This document shows, piece by piece, positions 17,231 through 26,298 of a stretch of 47,855 bases of DNA (positions are counted from its first letter, which is position 1; each line of letters begins with the position of its first letter). Position numbers and translations under genes: made by a program. The notes under the pieces were generated by a model. That model did not search any database, was not told the DNA's origin, and saw only the letters and a program-made list of their open reading frames with translations. Origin of the DNA: Bacteriovoracaceae bacterium UBA1511. GTDB lineage: Bacteria; Bdellovibrionota; Bacteriovoracia; Bacteriovoracales; Bacteriovoracaceae. Location of the stretch: assembly GCA_002323535.1 (NCBI GenBank), contig DCQT01000074.1, positions 1-47,855 on the forward strand, read 5' to 3'.

Positions 17231-17989
17231 ATGAAAAATATTATTCTAGTTTTATTTTTAATCATAGCAATTGCATGTGAAAAAAAGGTTAATACAAAAA
17301 GCTCAAGTAGTTCTTCCGTTGAGAGCCAGTCTGGATCAGAAGGTACCTCTTCGAGTGATGGAGGAACTGTAACCCCTGATAGCAACGTTGGAACCATAGA
17401 AGATTCAGAAGTTAGCTGCACATCACCTGGAGTTGGAAGTCAGTCAAACAATTACTATACATTTGAAGGCATCATTGCCCACGGAACTCCAAAACAGGGT
17501 GGTAGCGTATTTTGGAGCTCAGCGACAGATCTCTCTCTTTTTTCAAATCAATCAGACCAAAATGTTTTCATGACAGATTCAAGACTAAATTTAAGGTTAC
17601 TTTTAAAACCTGCACCAGCAAAAAATACACCTGACTCCTATGGTTACAGCTGTAATTGGCCCCCAATGCCGTATTCAAAAATGAAATTCCGCATTGGAAT
17701 TAAAAAAAATGTTAGTGGAGGATATATTAAACAATTCACGATTACAGATGTCCCTGTAAATGGCTGTTCGCCAGTAATGGAGCTCGACCTATCTAACTAC
17801 ACTTCTAATGAGCCTTACATCGTAGAAATTACTAGTGCCTCATGGGACTATTCATGCACTGCAGAGAAAGAAAAGGGCTCAAGTCAATCTCACATCGACC
17901 AGTATTGCCCATACTCTCATGTTTGGAAATATCATTGTTTCGAAGTTGCTCTTCAAGTTGCAACAGATTACACCAAAAACTTTTACTAA
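17231..17989 (+). CDS. Predicted lipoprotein with Ser/Gly-rich linker
   Basis: A 252-residue lipoprotein. The signal is MKNIILVLFLIIAIAC with the lipidated cysteine at position 16 followed by EKK, so outer-membrane sorting is likely. Residues about 22-60 form a Ser/Gly/Thr-rich linker, then a globular domain with seven to eight cysteines (SCTSP, YGYSCNWPP, VNGCSP, YSCTAE, QYCPY, YHCFE) that could form disulfides. No family is recognised. I take the ATG at 17231, which has AGGAG 5 bases upstream; a GTG at 17225 would lie inside that ribosome site. The stop shares the tetranucleotide CTAA with the stop of the convergent gshB gene. Confidence 0.75.
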   Translation: MKNIILVLFLIIAIACEKKVNTKSSSSSSVESQSGSEGTSSSDGGTVTPDSNVGTIEDSEVSCTSPGVGSQSNNYYTFEGIIAHGTPKQGGSVFWSSATDLSLFSNQSDQNVFMTDSRLNLRLLLKPAPAKNTPDSYGYSCNWPPMPYSKMKFRIGIKKNVSGGYIKQFTITDVPVNGCSPVMELDLSNYTSNEPYIVEITSASWDYSCTAEKEKGSSQSHIDQYCPYSHVWKYHCFEVALQVATDYTKNFY

Positions 17990-18918
17990 ATGAGTTCAAC
18001 TATTTTATCTGCCAAGTTCTCACCGTGAGCAACAGAGGTTTCGTATATTAACCCAGGGCAAGTTGTATTTGCTTCCGAAATCTTACCGTCGAGTAAGTCA
18101 AAAGCAACCCAGGGTACGCCTTTTTCATTTAGAAATTTTGCCGCTCTTTTACACTCGTCCCTAACGTTTGGCTTAAGGTTTATTTTCTCATAACTAGCAC
18201 CTTGAGCAATATTTGCCAGAAAGCTTCCTTTTGGCGGTGTTTTTAAGATCGAGCCAATTTCCTGGCCGGCATAAAAAGTAGACCTTATCTCACCGTGTTC
18301 TATTTTTTTTAAGTAAGGCTGAACAATGAGTAGTCCCCCAAAGTCATTGGACAACTTAACAAACTCTATATCTGAAAATTTTGAAATATCTACTTTGGTT
18401 ACACCCAACCCTTGAAAAAGATCTAGGGGCTTGAGTATAAACTCTCTTTCTTTTGGTAGGTTTTGTGCAAACACTTTAAACTGCTCAAAGGATCTAATTA
18501 CTGCAGTGGGGGTAGTCTTTTGCGCCTCCATAGGAAAAATTTTTTCCTGAAAGTTCATAATTCCAGAAGGATCATTAATTACCCTTGCCCCTTTAGATTG
18601 AATGAACTTGAGCATCCATAAAACCCTAAGGTAATTAGTATCAAATGGGGGTTCTAATCGCATGTGAAAACATACATCCGAGGTGACCTTTACCTTGGTT
18701 TGATCAAGTTTTACACAGGTTATTTCAGAGCTACTGCCGGTTTCAAAAGTAGGAACGCTTACGTCAATGTAAGAATCAATGTTAGAGATACAGAAATCCT
18801 CTCGAAAAAGAAAAAATACATCATTTTTGCTATCAACCAGTGACTTAGAAAATAACAAAGTACTGTCTTTTTTAAGGATCAGTTTTTTTAATGGGTCAAT
18901 GAGGATTACATGCTTCAT
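17986..18918 (-). CDS. gshB: GshB-like glutathione synthetase (ATP-grasp)
   Basis: ATP-grasp ligase that joins gamma-glutamylcysteine and glycine to make glutathione. The prokaryotic GshB signatures are visible in order: MRLEPPFDTNYLRVL (substrate-binding entry), NDPSGIMNFQEKIF, FILKPLDLFQGLGV (ATP lysine and glycine loop), LLIVQPYLKKIEHGEIR, and NIAQGASYEKI, ending with VAFDLLDGKISEANTTCPGLI, matching the INVTSPTG site of the family in a diverged form. The length of 310 residues is normal. No gshA is in the window. It overlaps the convergent lipoprotein gene by the shared CTAA tetranucleotide and is 10 bases downstream of the PF10023 peptidase gene. Confidence 0.85.
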   Translation of the reverse strand: MKHVILIDPLKKLILKKDSTLLFSKSLVDSKNDVFFLFREDFCISNIDSYIDVSVPTFETGSSSEITCVKLDQTKVKVTSDVCFHMRLEPPFDTNYLRVLWMLKFIQSKGARVINDPSGIMNFQEKIFPMEAQKTTPTAVIRSFEQFKVFAQNLPKEREFILKPLDLFQGLGVTKVDISKFSDIEFVKLSNDFGGLLIVQPYLKKIEHGEIRSTFYAGQEIGSILKTPPKGSFLANIAQGASYEKINLKPNVRDECKRAAKFLNEKGVPWVAFDLLDGKISEANTTCPGLIYETSVAHGENLADKIVELI

Positions 18919-18928
18919 ATGAGGCAGT

Positions 18929-19975
18929 CTAACGCGACTTAAGGTAATCTATAAAGGATTTTTTTTCAGAAGAGTTTTTAAACTTTTTATAATTTAAAAA
19001 AAGGTAATCAAAAAATGACTTTAAATTATTAAACCGCTCGTTATAGATAGTTTCAAAAAACTTTTGTTTTGATTGATATGTACTATATTCACTTAATCTT
19101 GCTGCACTCCATTGACCTGGGATGAATAAACAGTTTTTTAATGCTGTACTAATGCACTCATCTTTAATATTTTTGTTAAGCTCCTCTACTCTTTTTTTTA
19201 TATAAGCATTGGAAGCAAGACGAGTCTTAACATTCCTAAATTCTTTATCTTTGTTCAGACTTTTAATCATCTCAACTAAAAGAATTCTTTTCTTTGCTCT
19301 CAATTTTGATATTTCTAGCTTTTCTTTTTCCCCCACTTCATGTTTATCAGTTGAGTTTTTAAAAAAGTCCTTAACCATCAAACGAGCAAAAAATGTTGCG
19401 AGATTTTCATTAACTGTGACTTCATTCTTTATGAAAAAAACATGATGAAAAAGCTCATGAAAAATCAACTCTGCGAGCTTCTTGTCGGAGTACCGAAAAA
19501 ATGGTGACAATACTCTATCAGAGTACTTACCAAGAGAGCTATAGGCGTATACAGGTCTTAGATGCGTGGAAATATCGTCTGGCTGTTCGGACAAAAATAA
19601 CTTTGCCTCAGATTTATCAAAAAAACCTAAATAAGGAAAACACCCAAAAAGAGGAAAGCACTCTTTGATTGATTTAATTTTATTTATTTTTGACCTTATT
19701 CCAAGATAAGAAACTGCATCTCTATCAAGTAATATGGTCTTTTCGTAAGTTGCACCAGTATCAACCCCTAAAACTTTTTCAAAGTAAGCCTTGCTGTCTT
19801 TTATGAGTTTTAACTTTCTTTTTATGTCTTCTGAAACATGATCACTTTTCAACAAATCTTCGTTATTTTCTCCCGCAACCATCAGCTTTATCTGCTCTGG
19901 CGCTTGTTTTGTCAGATATGTAAGCCTGGAACAGCTATAAATAAGACTTATGGACAAAAAGAGAAGAATTTTCAC
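18929..19975 (-). CDS. PF10023-type zinc metallopeptidase, lipoprotein
   Basis: A 348-residue predicted aminopeptidase of the PF10023 (DUF2265) family. The zinc motif is HELFH (H173, H177) with the third ligand E190 in VNENLATF, and the upstream CFPLFGCFPYLGFFD and RPVYAYSSLGKYSDRVLSPF blocks are the family hallmarks. The N-terminus VKILLFLSISLIYSC is a lipoprotein signal with lipobox cysteine C15, so the enzyme should face the periplasm. The start is the GTG at 19975, which forms a GTGA overlap with the stop of the upstream barrel gene; the longer frame from 20029 would add residues antisense-like to that gene. An AGGAG lies 13 bases upstream, far for initiation, supporting coupling. Confidence 0.82.
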   Translation of the reverse strand: MKILLFLSISLIYSCSRLTYLTKQAPEQIKLMVAGENNEDLLKSDHVSEDIKRKLKLIKDSKAYFEKVLGVDTGATYEKTILLDRDAVSYLGIRSKINKIKSIKECFPLFGCFPYLGFFDKSEAKLFLSEQPDDISTHLRPVYAYSSLGKYSDRVLSPFFRYSDKKLAELIFHELFHHVFFIKNEVTVNENLATFFARLMVKDFFKNSTDKHEVGEKEKLEISKLRAKKRILLVEMIKSLNKDKEFRNVKTRLASNAYIKKRVEELNKNIKDECISTALKNCLFIPGQWSAARLSEYSTYQSKQKFFETIYNERFNNLKSFFDYLFLNYKKFKNSSEKKSFIDYLKSR

Positions 19976-20577
19976 AATAAGAATGAAACTCCTGCAAAAT
20001 ACTTCAAAGAGTCTTTGGCTTTGCTCCACTCAAACGCAGGAAATATCGTTTGCACGGATGCTGTCACTGAAAATGCTCTTGTAGCTCCAAATGCTAAAGA
20101 TAAACTGCCAAAAACTGAGTCATTCTCACTTTCCTCAGGCTCGCCAAGAATAGAAAACACCGTATCTCCAGATTTCAAATCATATTTTGTTTGATTGGTT
20201 AATTTTTGATTAGCATACCCAAGACTCAAAAATGGCCTCACCCATGAACGAGGAGGCGCAAGAGCCTGCTTTAAAGAAACCCTGTAATTTTCTTCTTCTA
20301 ATAATGTAAACTGCTTAACCACTGCGACACCGTCTACAGTACCATCGATACTAGAATCAATATAGGTTTCCATTTTTCCACGGCCGTAACCTACTTCAAT
20401 AGCTGTATAACCAGTTAAATAATAAGAAATATCCAATGACCCATTTCTTCCAACTTGAAGATTTTCTCTATCTATCCCATACACTTGCTTCTGATAATTA
20501 TAACTGAACTCATACTCCGTTAGCGACAGACCATTACGAGCAATTAATGACAGGAAAAATATTATAAAAACCCTCAT
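19972..20577 (-). CDS. Predicted outer-membrane beta-barrel protein
   Basis: A 201-residue protein with a Sec signal peptide (MRVFIIFFLSLIARNGLS, cleavage about residue 18) and an alternating hydrophobic/aromatic pattern of about eight strands (for example LDISYYLTGYTAIEVGYGRGK and FAGVSFLL at the end), typical of small barrels such as OmpW or OmpA-like eight-strand proteins. No ligand-binding motif is recognised. The start at ATG 20577 is chosen over a TTG three codons upstream. Its stop overlaps the start of the PF10023 peptidase gene as GTGA, so the two are translated in a coupled manner and may belong to one envelope process. Confidence 0.7.
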   Translation of the reverse strand: MRVFIIFFLSLIARNGLSLTEYEFSYNYQKQVYGIDRENLQVGRNGSLDISYYLTGYTAIEVGYGRGKMETYIDSSIDGTVDGVAVVKQFTLLEEENYRVSLKQALAPPRSWVRPFLSLGYANQKLTNQTKYDLKSGDTVFSILGEPEESENDSVFGSLSLAFGATRAFSVTASVQTIFPAFEWSKAKDSLKYFAGVSFLL

Positions 20578-20634
20578 GTATCTCAAGATAACAAAATACA
20601 GAGAGTTTTTTAAAAAGTTGGATGTTTTTTCCGC

Positions 20635-22086
20635 TTACTGAAGAACTCGCCTTCCATGAACATTTAGGAGCTCTCCCTGGCAAGATAAAGCCGTTGCTGA
20701 AGTAATTTTAACGTCTACCCAATTCCATTTAAGGTTTTGCTCCTCTGACTCTGGAAGAAAGTGAACAACACGATTACAATTTGTTCGCCCTCTCCACTTC
20801 TTGATTCCGCCCATTGTCCCAAATCCCTCAACGAGAACCCTATGTTCTGTTCCGGGGAGCTTCGCTCTAATCTTCTCTTGAATACCAAGTTGATATTTTT
20901 GAAGATATCTTAACCTCTCTCCTCTAACATCGTCTGATAAATTATCCACCATTTTTGCAGCTCTTGTCTTATTTCGAAGTGAATAAGCATAGCTATAAAT
21001 TGAGTCAAACTGAGCAGAATCTAGAAGGTCTAGCGTTGCTTGAAACTCAGATTCTGTCTCATTTACAAAACCTACGATTATATCCGTAGATAATACAATC
21101 TCAGGTTGTGCTTTTCTTAGTTTTTCAAGGAGCCCTAAATAATGTTCCACTGTATACTCTCTAAGCATTCTTTCTAGGACAGTATTTGAACCGGATTGAA
21201 CAGGGAGATGCAGGTGTTTTGATAATTTTTTTGCCGAGCCGTGAACTGCAATTAATTCGTCTGAAACATCATAAGGATGTGAGGTTGTATACCTAACGAG
21301 CTCAAGGCCATTTATTTGATCTAAATCAATAAGTAATTCCGCTAGTGACTCACCATTATCTTTCCCATAGGAATTAACATTTTGCCCAAGGAGCATAACT
21401 TCTTGAACCCCTTGGTATTCAACAAGCTTTTTTACATCTTCAACAACTTCATTTTTAAGCCTTGAACGCTCTTTTCCTCTGGTGTAAGGAACAATACAAT
21501 ATGAGCAATACTTGTTGCAACCTTTTATGATGTTTACAAATGCCTGCGGAGTTTCATGCGAAATCTTTGTTTCAATACTGAAATTCTCACTTCTGTCCCA
21601 TGAGTTTATTGTAAATTTACTATCTCCAGCATAAACCCTGAAAACCATGTCATTTATAGTATCAATTACATCTGTACCAAAAGCGAAATCTAAATGATCA
21701 TACTTTTTAACGAGTTCTTTTCCCTCTGTCTGCGCAACACATCCACCAATACCAACAATAAGACCATTTTTCTTCTTTTTTGCGTGCTTAATTTCACCAA
21801 GTTGTGAATAAAACTTATTATTAGATAGATCTCTTACAGCACAAGTATTGAAAAGAACGAGATCTGCCTCATCTAACTCACTCGTCGCGGAGAAGTTCAA
21901 ATCCTTTAAATGATGTAGAATTCTCTCTGAGTCATGATGATTCATCTGACAACCAAAGGTCTTCATCCACACCTTTCGAGGGGGAAACTCAAGGTCACCT
22001 TTTTTTACAATTTTTTCGTTAGTTTCAGGATTGATTATGATTGATTCTTTTAAATTTTCCTGCCGGATACCTAGCCCAGTTTCCAT
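20635..22086 (-). CDS. miaB: MiaB, tRNA methylthiotransferase
   Basis: Radical SAM enzyme that converts i6A37 to ms2i6A37 in tRNAs. The N-terminal auxiliary iron-sulfur site is C46, C82 and C116 (FGCQMN, NTCAVR, GGCVAQ), and the radical SAM motif is C190-x3-C194-x2-C197 (KGCNKYCSYC). The LGQNVNSYG and LHLPVQSGS segments and the C-terminal TRAM-like region (GRTNCNRVVHF) are all in place. The length of 483 residues is slightly above average because of a short N-terminal extension of about 35 residues before the core. An AGAGG ribosome site supports the ATG. MiaA is not in the window. Confidence 0.97.
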   Translation of the reverse strand: METGLGIRQENLKESIIINPETNEKIVKKGDLEFPPRKVWMKTFGCQMNHHDSERILHHLKDLNFSATSELDEADLVLFNTCAVRDLSNNKFYSQLGEIKHAKKKKNGLIVGIGGCVAQTEGKELVKKYDHLDFAFGTDVIDTINDMVFRVYAGDSKFTINSWDRSENFSIETKISHETPQAFVNIIKGCNKYCSYCIVPYTRGKERSRLKNEVVEDVKKLVEYQGVQEVMLLGQNVNSYGKDNGESLAELLIDLDQINGLELVRYTTSHPYDVSDELIAVHGSAKKLSKHLHLPVQSGSNTVLERMLREYTVEHYLGLLEKLRKAQPEIVLSTDIIVGFVNETESEFQATLDLLDSAQFDSIYSYAYSLRNKTRAAKMVDNLSDDVRGERLRYLQKYQLGIQEKIRAKLPGTEHRVLVEGFGTMGGIKKWRGRTNCNRVVHFLPESEEQNLKWNWVDVKITSATALSCQGELLNVHGRRVLQ

Positions 22087-22183
22087 TAAAACCTCTTTTC
22101 AATAAGTTACATGTTATTAAGACAAGCTTATTTCGCGCGCCACACTATCAGCGGGTATTTTACTTGTAAATGGAGACTGAAAT

Positions 22184-22212
22184 AAAAAAAGGCCCCAGTA
22201 AAAACTGAGGCC
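22184..22212 (-). terminator. Rho-independent terminator of the H1-like gene
   Basis: On the minus strand a 9-bp stem (22212-22204 with 22199-22191, one G-U pair) closes on a 4-base loop, then seven T (22190-22184). It begins 26 bases after the stop of the lysine-rich gene at 22238. Confidence 0.92.
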
Positions 22213-22237
22213 TTAAACTTAAGCAAAGTAAATCAGA

Positions 22238-22615
22238 TTACTTCTTTTTAGCGACTTTTCTCTTAGCAGCTTTTTTCTTTGTAGATTTTTTAGCTACTTT
22301 CTTTTTCGCTTTTTTAGCAACTTTTTTCTTAGCTACTTTTTTCTTAGCAACTTTTTTCTTCGCTACTTTTTTCTTAGCAACTTTTTTCTTTGCTGCTTTT
22401 TTCTTTGTAGCTTTCTTCTTAGTAGCCTTTTTTGCTACCTTTTTCTTAGCAACCTTTTTCTTAGCTACTTTTTTCTTTGTTGCTTTCTTTTTTGTTGCTT
22501 TTTTCTTTGTAGCTTTTTTTGCTACTTTTTTCTTTGCAACTTTTTTCTTAGTAGCTTTTTTTGCTACCTTTTTCTTTGCAACTTTTTTCTTCGTTGCTTT
22601 TTTCTTTGCTACCAT
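22238..22615 (-). CDS. Lysine/alanine-rich histone H1-like protein
   Basis: A 125-residue protein made almost only of Lys, Ala, Val and Thr, with one Ser and one Arg and no acidic residue. It is built from KKVAKK and KKATKK units in irregular order. Such histone H1/Hc1-like proteins compact DNA in several bacteria and are thought to bind nucleic acids through the positive charge and Lys-Ala-Lys spacing. Function is inferred from composition only. AGGAGG lies about 7 bases before the ATG, a strong ribosome site for abundant expression. A terminator follows directly and an AT-rich gap of about 390 bases lies upstream. Confidence 0.85.
   Translation of the reverse strand: MVAKKKATKKKVAKKKVAKKATKKKVAKKKVAKKATKKKATKKKATKKKVAKKKVAKKKVAKKATKKKATKKKAAKKKVAKKKVAKKKVAKKKVAKKKVAKKAKKKVAKKSTKKKAAKRKVAKKK
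22247..22612 (-). repeat. Tandem low-complexity repeats inside the H1-like gene
   Basis: The coding sequence consists of short units of the form AAAAARGTWGCWAA repeated with small changes (read on the minus strand), giving KKVAKK and KKATKK. Units differ in number of A and in the third codon base, so the array is degenerate and likely prone to length change by slippage. Confidence 0.85.
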
Positions 22616-23006
22616 TTAAGGTCCTCCTAAGTTTTCAGTACTTCCGTTTAAGAATAATCAACTTTTTATTTCAACGCAAACAAAAAAAGATAGATTCTAA
22701 CTACTTATGAATCGTTTTAATTTCTAATAAACTTTAGCTTTTTTTTATTTTTTAAGGTCGTAAAAATAAGAGTAAGAACCAAAAATCGTTAAGAAGTTTT
22801 ATTCATCAATGTTTACGCAATAAATAAGTGTGAAAAAAGATTTTATAATTTTAGGTTTTTAATTAAATTTCATTAAAAACTTCCAAAAACAAATACAAAA
22901 TCACGCATTTTTTTTTTCATTTTAAGTACAAAAATAAGAAAAAAATTCCTCTGATAGTGCTTCTAACAGAGGAAAAGACAACTTTTTGTGGCTATTTTTA
23001 TAAAAT
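22616..23006. other. AT-rich gap between the H1-like gene and clpA
   Basis: About 390 bases with no convincing gene on either strand. On the minus strand it holds the AGGAGG ribosome site (just upstream of 22615) and candidate promoter elements for the H1-like gene, for example TTGAAA followed after 17 bases by TTAAAC. The other end carries the clpA terminator (22936-22972). The middle (about 22730-22935) is very AT-rich with poly-T/poly-A tracts and no clear signal; such tracts could be intrinsically bent DNA. Confidence 0.5.
22936..22972 (-). terminator. Probable terminator of clpA
   Basis: Minus-strand stem CCTCTG/CAGAGG (22972-22967 with 22953-22948), extended by TAG/CTA after one mismatch, loop of five bases, then a T-rich tail with seven T in the first ten bases. 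It lies about 35 bases downstream of the clpA stop. Confidence 0.75.
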
Positions 23007-25331
23007 TTAGACTAACGAAACCCTGATTTCTTCTTTTTCAAGGCGTACTTCGACTACTTTTTTTGATTTTTTATCCTCAATATCAATAAGAATCTTAGAA
23101 ATTGGTGTAGAAATTTTCTCTAAAATACAACGCTCAAGTGGTCTTGCTCCCATTTTTGGATCAAAACCAATTTTTGCCAAATACTCTAAAACTTCATTTG
23201 AAACATCAAGAGAAATTCCCTGAGACTCTAAACGACCTTGAACTTCAAACATGAATTTTTCAACAATTTTGACCATTTGATCTTTCTCTAAATAGTTGAA
23301 GCGAACGATTCCACTAAGTCGGTTTCGAAACTCAGGTGAGAAAAAGTTTTTTAATACCTTATCTGCCTTAAAGCTTCCTCCCTTTATTGATTCACCTAAA
23401 CCAATGATACCTTTTTCAGACTCAGCAGCCCCCGCGTTTGTTGTAAAAATTAAAATTGTGTTTCTAAAGTTCGTCACCCTACCGAGGGAGTCTGTTAAAG
23501 TTCCATTATCCATCACCTGAAGTAGGACATTATAAATATCTGGGTGCGCTTTCTCTATTTCATCGAGCAAGATTACACTATATGGATTCTTATTTACTTT
23601 ATCTGTAAGTATTCCACCCTGATCATGTCCGACATAACCGGGAGGGGCTCCAATCAGTTTTGAGACCGAATGCTTCTCCATGTATTCGGACATATCAAAA
23701 CGAATAAACTGATTACCTAAAAGCAAGGCCAATTGCTTTGTCAGCTCAGTCTTTCCAACACCTGTTGGCCCTGAAAATAAAAAACTAGCAATAGGCTTGT
23801 TCTCATTCCCTAAACCTGACCTTGCAACGAGGATTGATTCACATATGGTATCAATTGCATGGTCTTGTCCGTATATAAGTAACTTTAAATTATTTTTAAG
23901 GCTTTTTAATACTTTTTTCTCGTCATTATTAATTGATTGTGTAGGTACACCAGACAATTTTGAAACAACTTTCTCAAGATCCAAGAGAGTTAGTGATTTA
24001 CCATTTTTGTTTGAGAGTTTTTTGGCCGAACAAGATTCATCAATTATGTCTATTGCCTTATCTGGCAGTTTTTTATCGAATAGGTATTTTTTTGATAAAT
24101 TTACTGCTGCATTAATAACTTTATTTGAGATTTTAATGCCATGATGGTCTTCTAGTGTACCTTTAATTCCTTGAAGGATCTTAACTGCCTCTTCAGAGGA
24201 GGGCTCATCTATATCTATTTTTTGAAAACGCCTTCTAAATGCTGCATCTTTCTCAATGAACTTACGGTACTCCTCATAAGTTGTTGAACCGATAATCTTT
24301 ATCTTACCCGAACTTAGGTATGGCTTTAAAAGGTTCGAAGCATCCATTGTTCCACTACCTGTCGCACCGGCTCCCATAATTGTGTGGATTTCATCTATAA
24401 ATATTATTATTTCCTTTCCCTCTTTTTTTGACTTAACAACGGATTCGAGAATACCTTTTAATCGTTGTTCAAAATCCCCTCGAAACTTTGCCCCTGCCAA
24501 GACAGTTGCAATGTCTAAGGAATAAATAATCAAATCCTTGAAAAACTCATGGGTTTTCCCATTAAATATTTGAAGCGCAAAACCCTCAACAAGTGCCGTT
24601 TTTCCGACGCCTGCATCACCTACAATTAAAGGATTGTTTTTTCGTCTTCTAAGTAGAATCTCTTGAATTCGAGAAATCTCACTTTCTCGCCCTACCAATG
24701 GATCAATATCTCCATTTTTTGCTGATTCTAATAAATTCACACCAAATTGATCTAAAAGTGTATCTTTTCTTGGTTGCTGAGACTTAGAATCCTGGTCATC
24801 AAGCTCCACTGGGTCGGTATTTATTGCCCTGTCGAGGGAGTGTGCGACCTGTTCCAAAACTTTGAGTCTCGTAACACCTCTTTCGTTTAAAAGTGTGATG
24901 CCAAAACTTTTCTCTTCTTGAAAAAAAGCAACCAATAGGTTCACACCCTTGATAGATGTTTTCCCCACACTTTGGACATGCATTGCAGCCCTCTGTATAA
25001 CCCTTTGAAGGGCTAGGCTGAGTTCTGGTTGATACCTAATACCATTTTTACCTGCAAGTTCTCTTAAGTTTTCATCTACAAAATGTTTTTTAGAGAGAAC
25101 GTCTATTTGCTGATCATCTAAAATGCTGAAGTTGTCCTTATCATTAAGATAATCATTTAACTCATTCTTTATCTCACCTGTATCCGCTCCACAATTCTCG
25201 AGGACTCCTGAAACCTCTTTGTCTTCAATCAAAGAAAGCAGAACATTCTCAAGAGTTAAAAACTCATGCTTTAAGTCATTGGCCCTCTTTATCGCCTTAT
25301 TTATGGTAAATTCCAAACGTTGACCGATCAT
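23007..25331 (-). CDS. clpA: ClpA, ATPase subunit of ClpAP protease
   Basis: Two-ring AAA+ unfoldase of 774 residues that works with ClpP and the ClpS adaptor. The first Walker A is GDAGVGKT at 238-245 with Walker B at about 310-315 (IIIFIDEIH), and the second Walker A is GPTGVGKT at 521-528 with Walker B ILLDEIEKA at about 587-595. The IGL loop that docks into ClpP is visible at 643-645 (KGIIGLGES). The N-terminal domain that binds ClpS (about 1-150) is intact. ClpS is encoded 19 bases upstream on the same strand, the normal clpS-clpA order, so they form one operon. AGGA precedes the start. Confidence 0.97.
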   Translation of the reverse strand: MIGQRLEFTINKAIKRANDLKHEFLTLENVLLSLIEDKEVSGVLENCGADTGEIKNELNDYLNDKDNFSILDDQQIDVLSKKHFVDENLRELAGKNGIRYQPELSLALQRVIQRAAMHVQSVGKTSIKGVNLLVAFFQEEKSFGITLLNERGVTRLKVLEQVAHSLDRAINTDPVELDDQDSKSQQPRKDTLLDQFGVNLLESAKNGDIDPLVGRESEISRIQEILLRRRKNNPLIVGDAGVGKTALVEGFALQIFNGKTHEFFKDLIIYSLDIATVLAGAKFRGDFEQRLKGILESVVKSKKEGKEIIIFIDEIHTIMGAGATGSGTMDASNLLKPYLSSGKIKIIGSTTYEEYRKFIEKDAAFRRRFQKIDIDEPSSEEAVKILQGIKGTLEDHHGIKISNKVINAAVNLSKKYLFDKKLPDKAIDIIDESCSAKKLSNKNGKSLTLLDLEKVVSKLSGVPTQSINNDEKKVLKSLKNNLKLLIYGQDHAIDTICESILVARSGLGNENKPIASFLFSGPTGVGKTELTKQLALLLGNQFIRFDMSEYMEKHSVSKLIGAPPGYVGHDQGGILTDKVNKNPYSVILLDEIEKAHPDIYNVLLQVMDNGTLTDSLGRVTNFRNTILIFTTNAGAAESEKGIIGLGESIKGGSFKADKVLKNFFSPEFRNRLSGIVRFNYLEKDQMVKIVEKFMFEVQGRLESQGISLDVSNEVLEYLAKIGFDPKMGARPLERCILEKISTPISKILIDIEDKKSKKVVEVRLEKEEIRVSLV

Positions 25332-25349
25332 AATTATAATCCTTTAAAC

Positions 25350-25664
25350 TTACTCTTCCTCGATACTTGCTTTTAAAGGAAAGCCTTCTTTCTTAGCAAG
25401 AATCTCAACTTTTTTTACTTTAGTCTCTGCTACTTCATGAACAAATACCCCACAAACTCCAACGCCTTTCTCGTGAACAGTTAGCATAATCTCCTTTGCT
25501 TCTTCTTTAGACTTAAAAAATATCCTCTCAAGTACAGAGATAACAAACTCCATTGTCGTATAATCATCATTATGAAGGAGCACCTTAAATCTCTTCGCCT
25601 TTTTTGTTTTGGAGCGACTCTTCTCAGCGACACCAATACCTTCATCTATTTGCTCGGATGACAT
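25350..25664 (-). CDS. clpS: ClpS, adaptor of ClpAP
   Basis: Small adaptor (104 residues) that hands N-end-rule substrates to ClpA. The binding-pocket motif HNDDYTTMEFV is intact (equivalent to the NDD(Y/F)TxMEFV signature), as is the VHEKGVGVCGVF strand region and the His in VHE that pairs with the pocket. The N-terminal 20-25 residues are charged and flexible, as expected for the extension that enters ClpA. AGAGGTTT lies before the ATG. Directly upstream of clpA. Confidence 0.96.
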   Translation of the reverse strand: MSSEQIDEGIGVAEKSRSKTKKAKRFKVLLHNDDYTTMEFVISVLERIFFKSKEEAKEIMLTVHEKGVGVCGVFVHEVAETKVKKVEILAKKEGFPLKASIEEE

Positions 25665-25776
25665 CCTAAACCTCTACTTTTAAGCACTAGAATATAAATA
25701 AATCAGGTTTCGAAAGAACCTTCTCCATTATATAATGAAACTTGGGTTCAATTTATTTAAAATCAAGGGTTGTCTA

Positions 25777-26298
25777 ATGTCTTTATTAAGTTTTTTCAAA
25801 TCTTTATCCCCTTCAAGTGACTCTAAGTCTTCAAAAATTGGTATTTTAGAAAGTGAAATAAAAAAATCTTTTCCAGACCTTAGTGAGCAAGAAACAATAA
25901 AATATACATGTATCAGCGGACTTTTGTGTCGAGTTGCTTTTGTTGATCTGGATATCTCCAAAGATGAAGACACAGCGATTAAAAACATTTTAGAAAAAGA
26001 GCTCAATTTATCCTCTGATATTGCTCGTCAGGTCACCGACTTGAGTATTAAGCAAACAAAAGTATTAAGTGGGATAGAAAACCATCGCTATACAGCTCCA
26101 CTATGTGACTATTTCTCCAAAGATGAAAGATATAGTCTATTGAAGTCTCTTTTTTGTGTCGCCGCCAGTGACGGAAATGTCGATAACTTAGAATGCGAAG
26201 AAATAAGAACTATTTCCAAAGGACTGAAACTCGAGCCAAAGCATTATAGTGCAGCTCGAGCCTCAGTTAAAGATTTTCTTGGTAGTTTAAACGCTTAA
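25777..26298 (+). CDS. TerB-like protein
   Basis: A 173-residue cytoplasmic protein resembling the TerB family (COG4103): an all-helical pattern with DLDISKDEDTAIKNILEKEL and CVAASDGNVDNLECEEIRTISKGL, which in TerB and the DjlA N-terminal domain are the acidic metal-binding or structural loops. The role of TerB-like proteins outside tellurite resistance is not established. The start at 25777 has AAGGG upstream; the in-frame extension from 25735 is not supported. Its stop shares the tetranucleotide TTAA with the convergent hpf gene. Confidence 0.8.
   Translation: MSLLSFFKSLSPSSDSKSSKIGILESEIKKSFPDLSEQETIKYTCISGLLCRVAFVDLDISKDEDTAIKNILEKELNLSSDIARQVTDLSIKQTKVLSGIENHRYTAPLCDYFSKDERYSLLKSLFCVAASDGNVDNLECEEIRTISKGLKLEPKHYSAARASVKDFLGSLNA

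Noticed and set aside
22245..22612. CRISPR-like or direct repeat array
   Set aside because: The repetition comes from Lys-rich codons in one open frame; no spacers of constant length and no cas genes.
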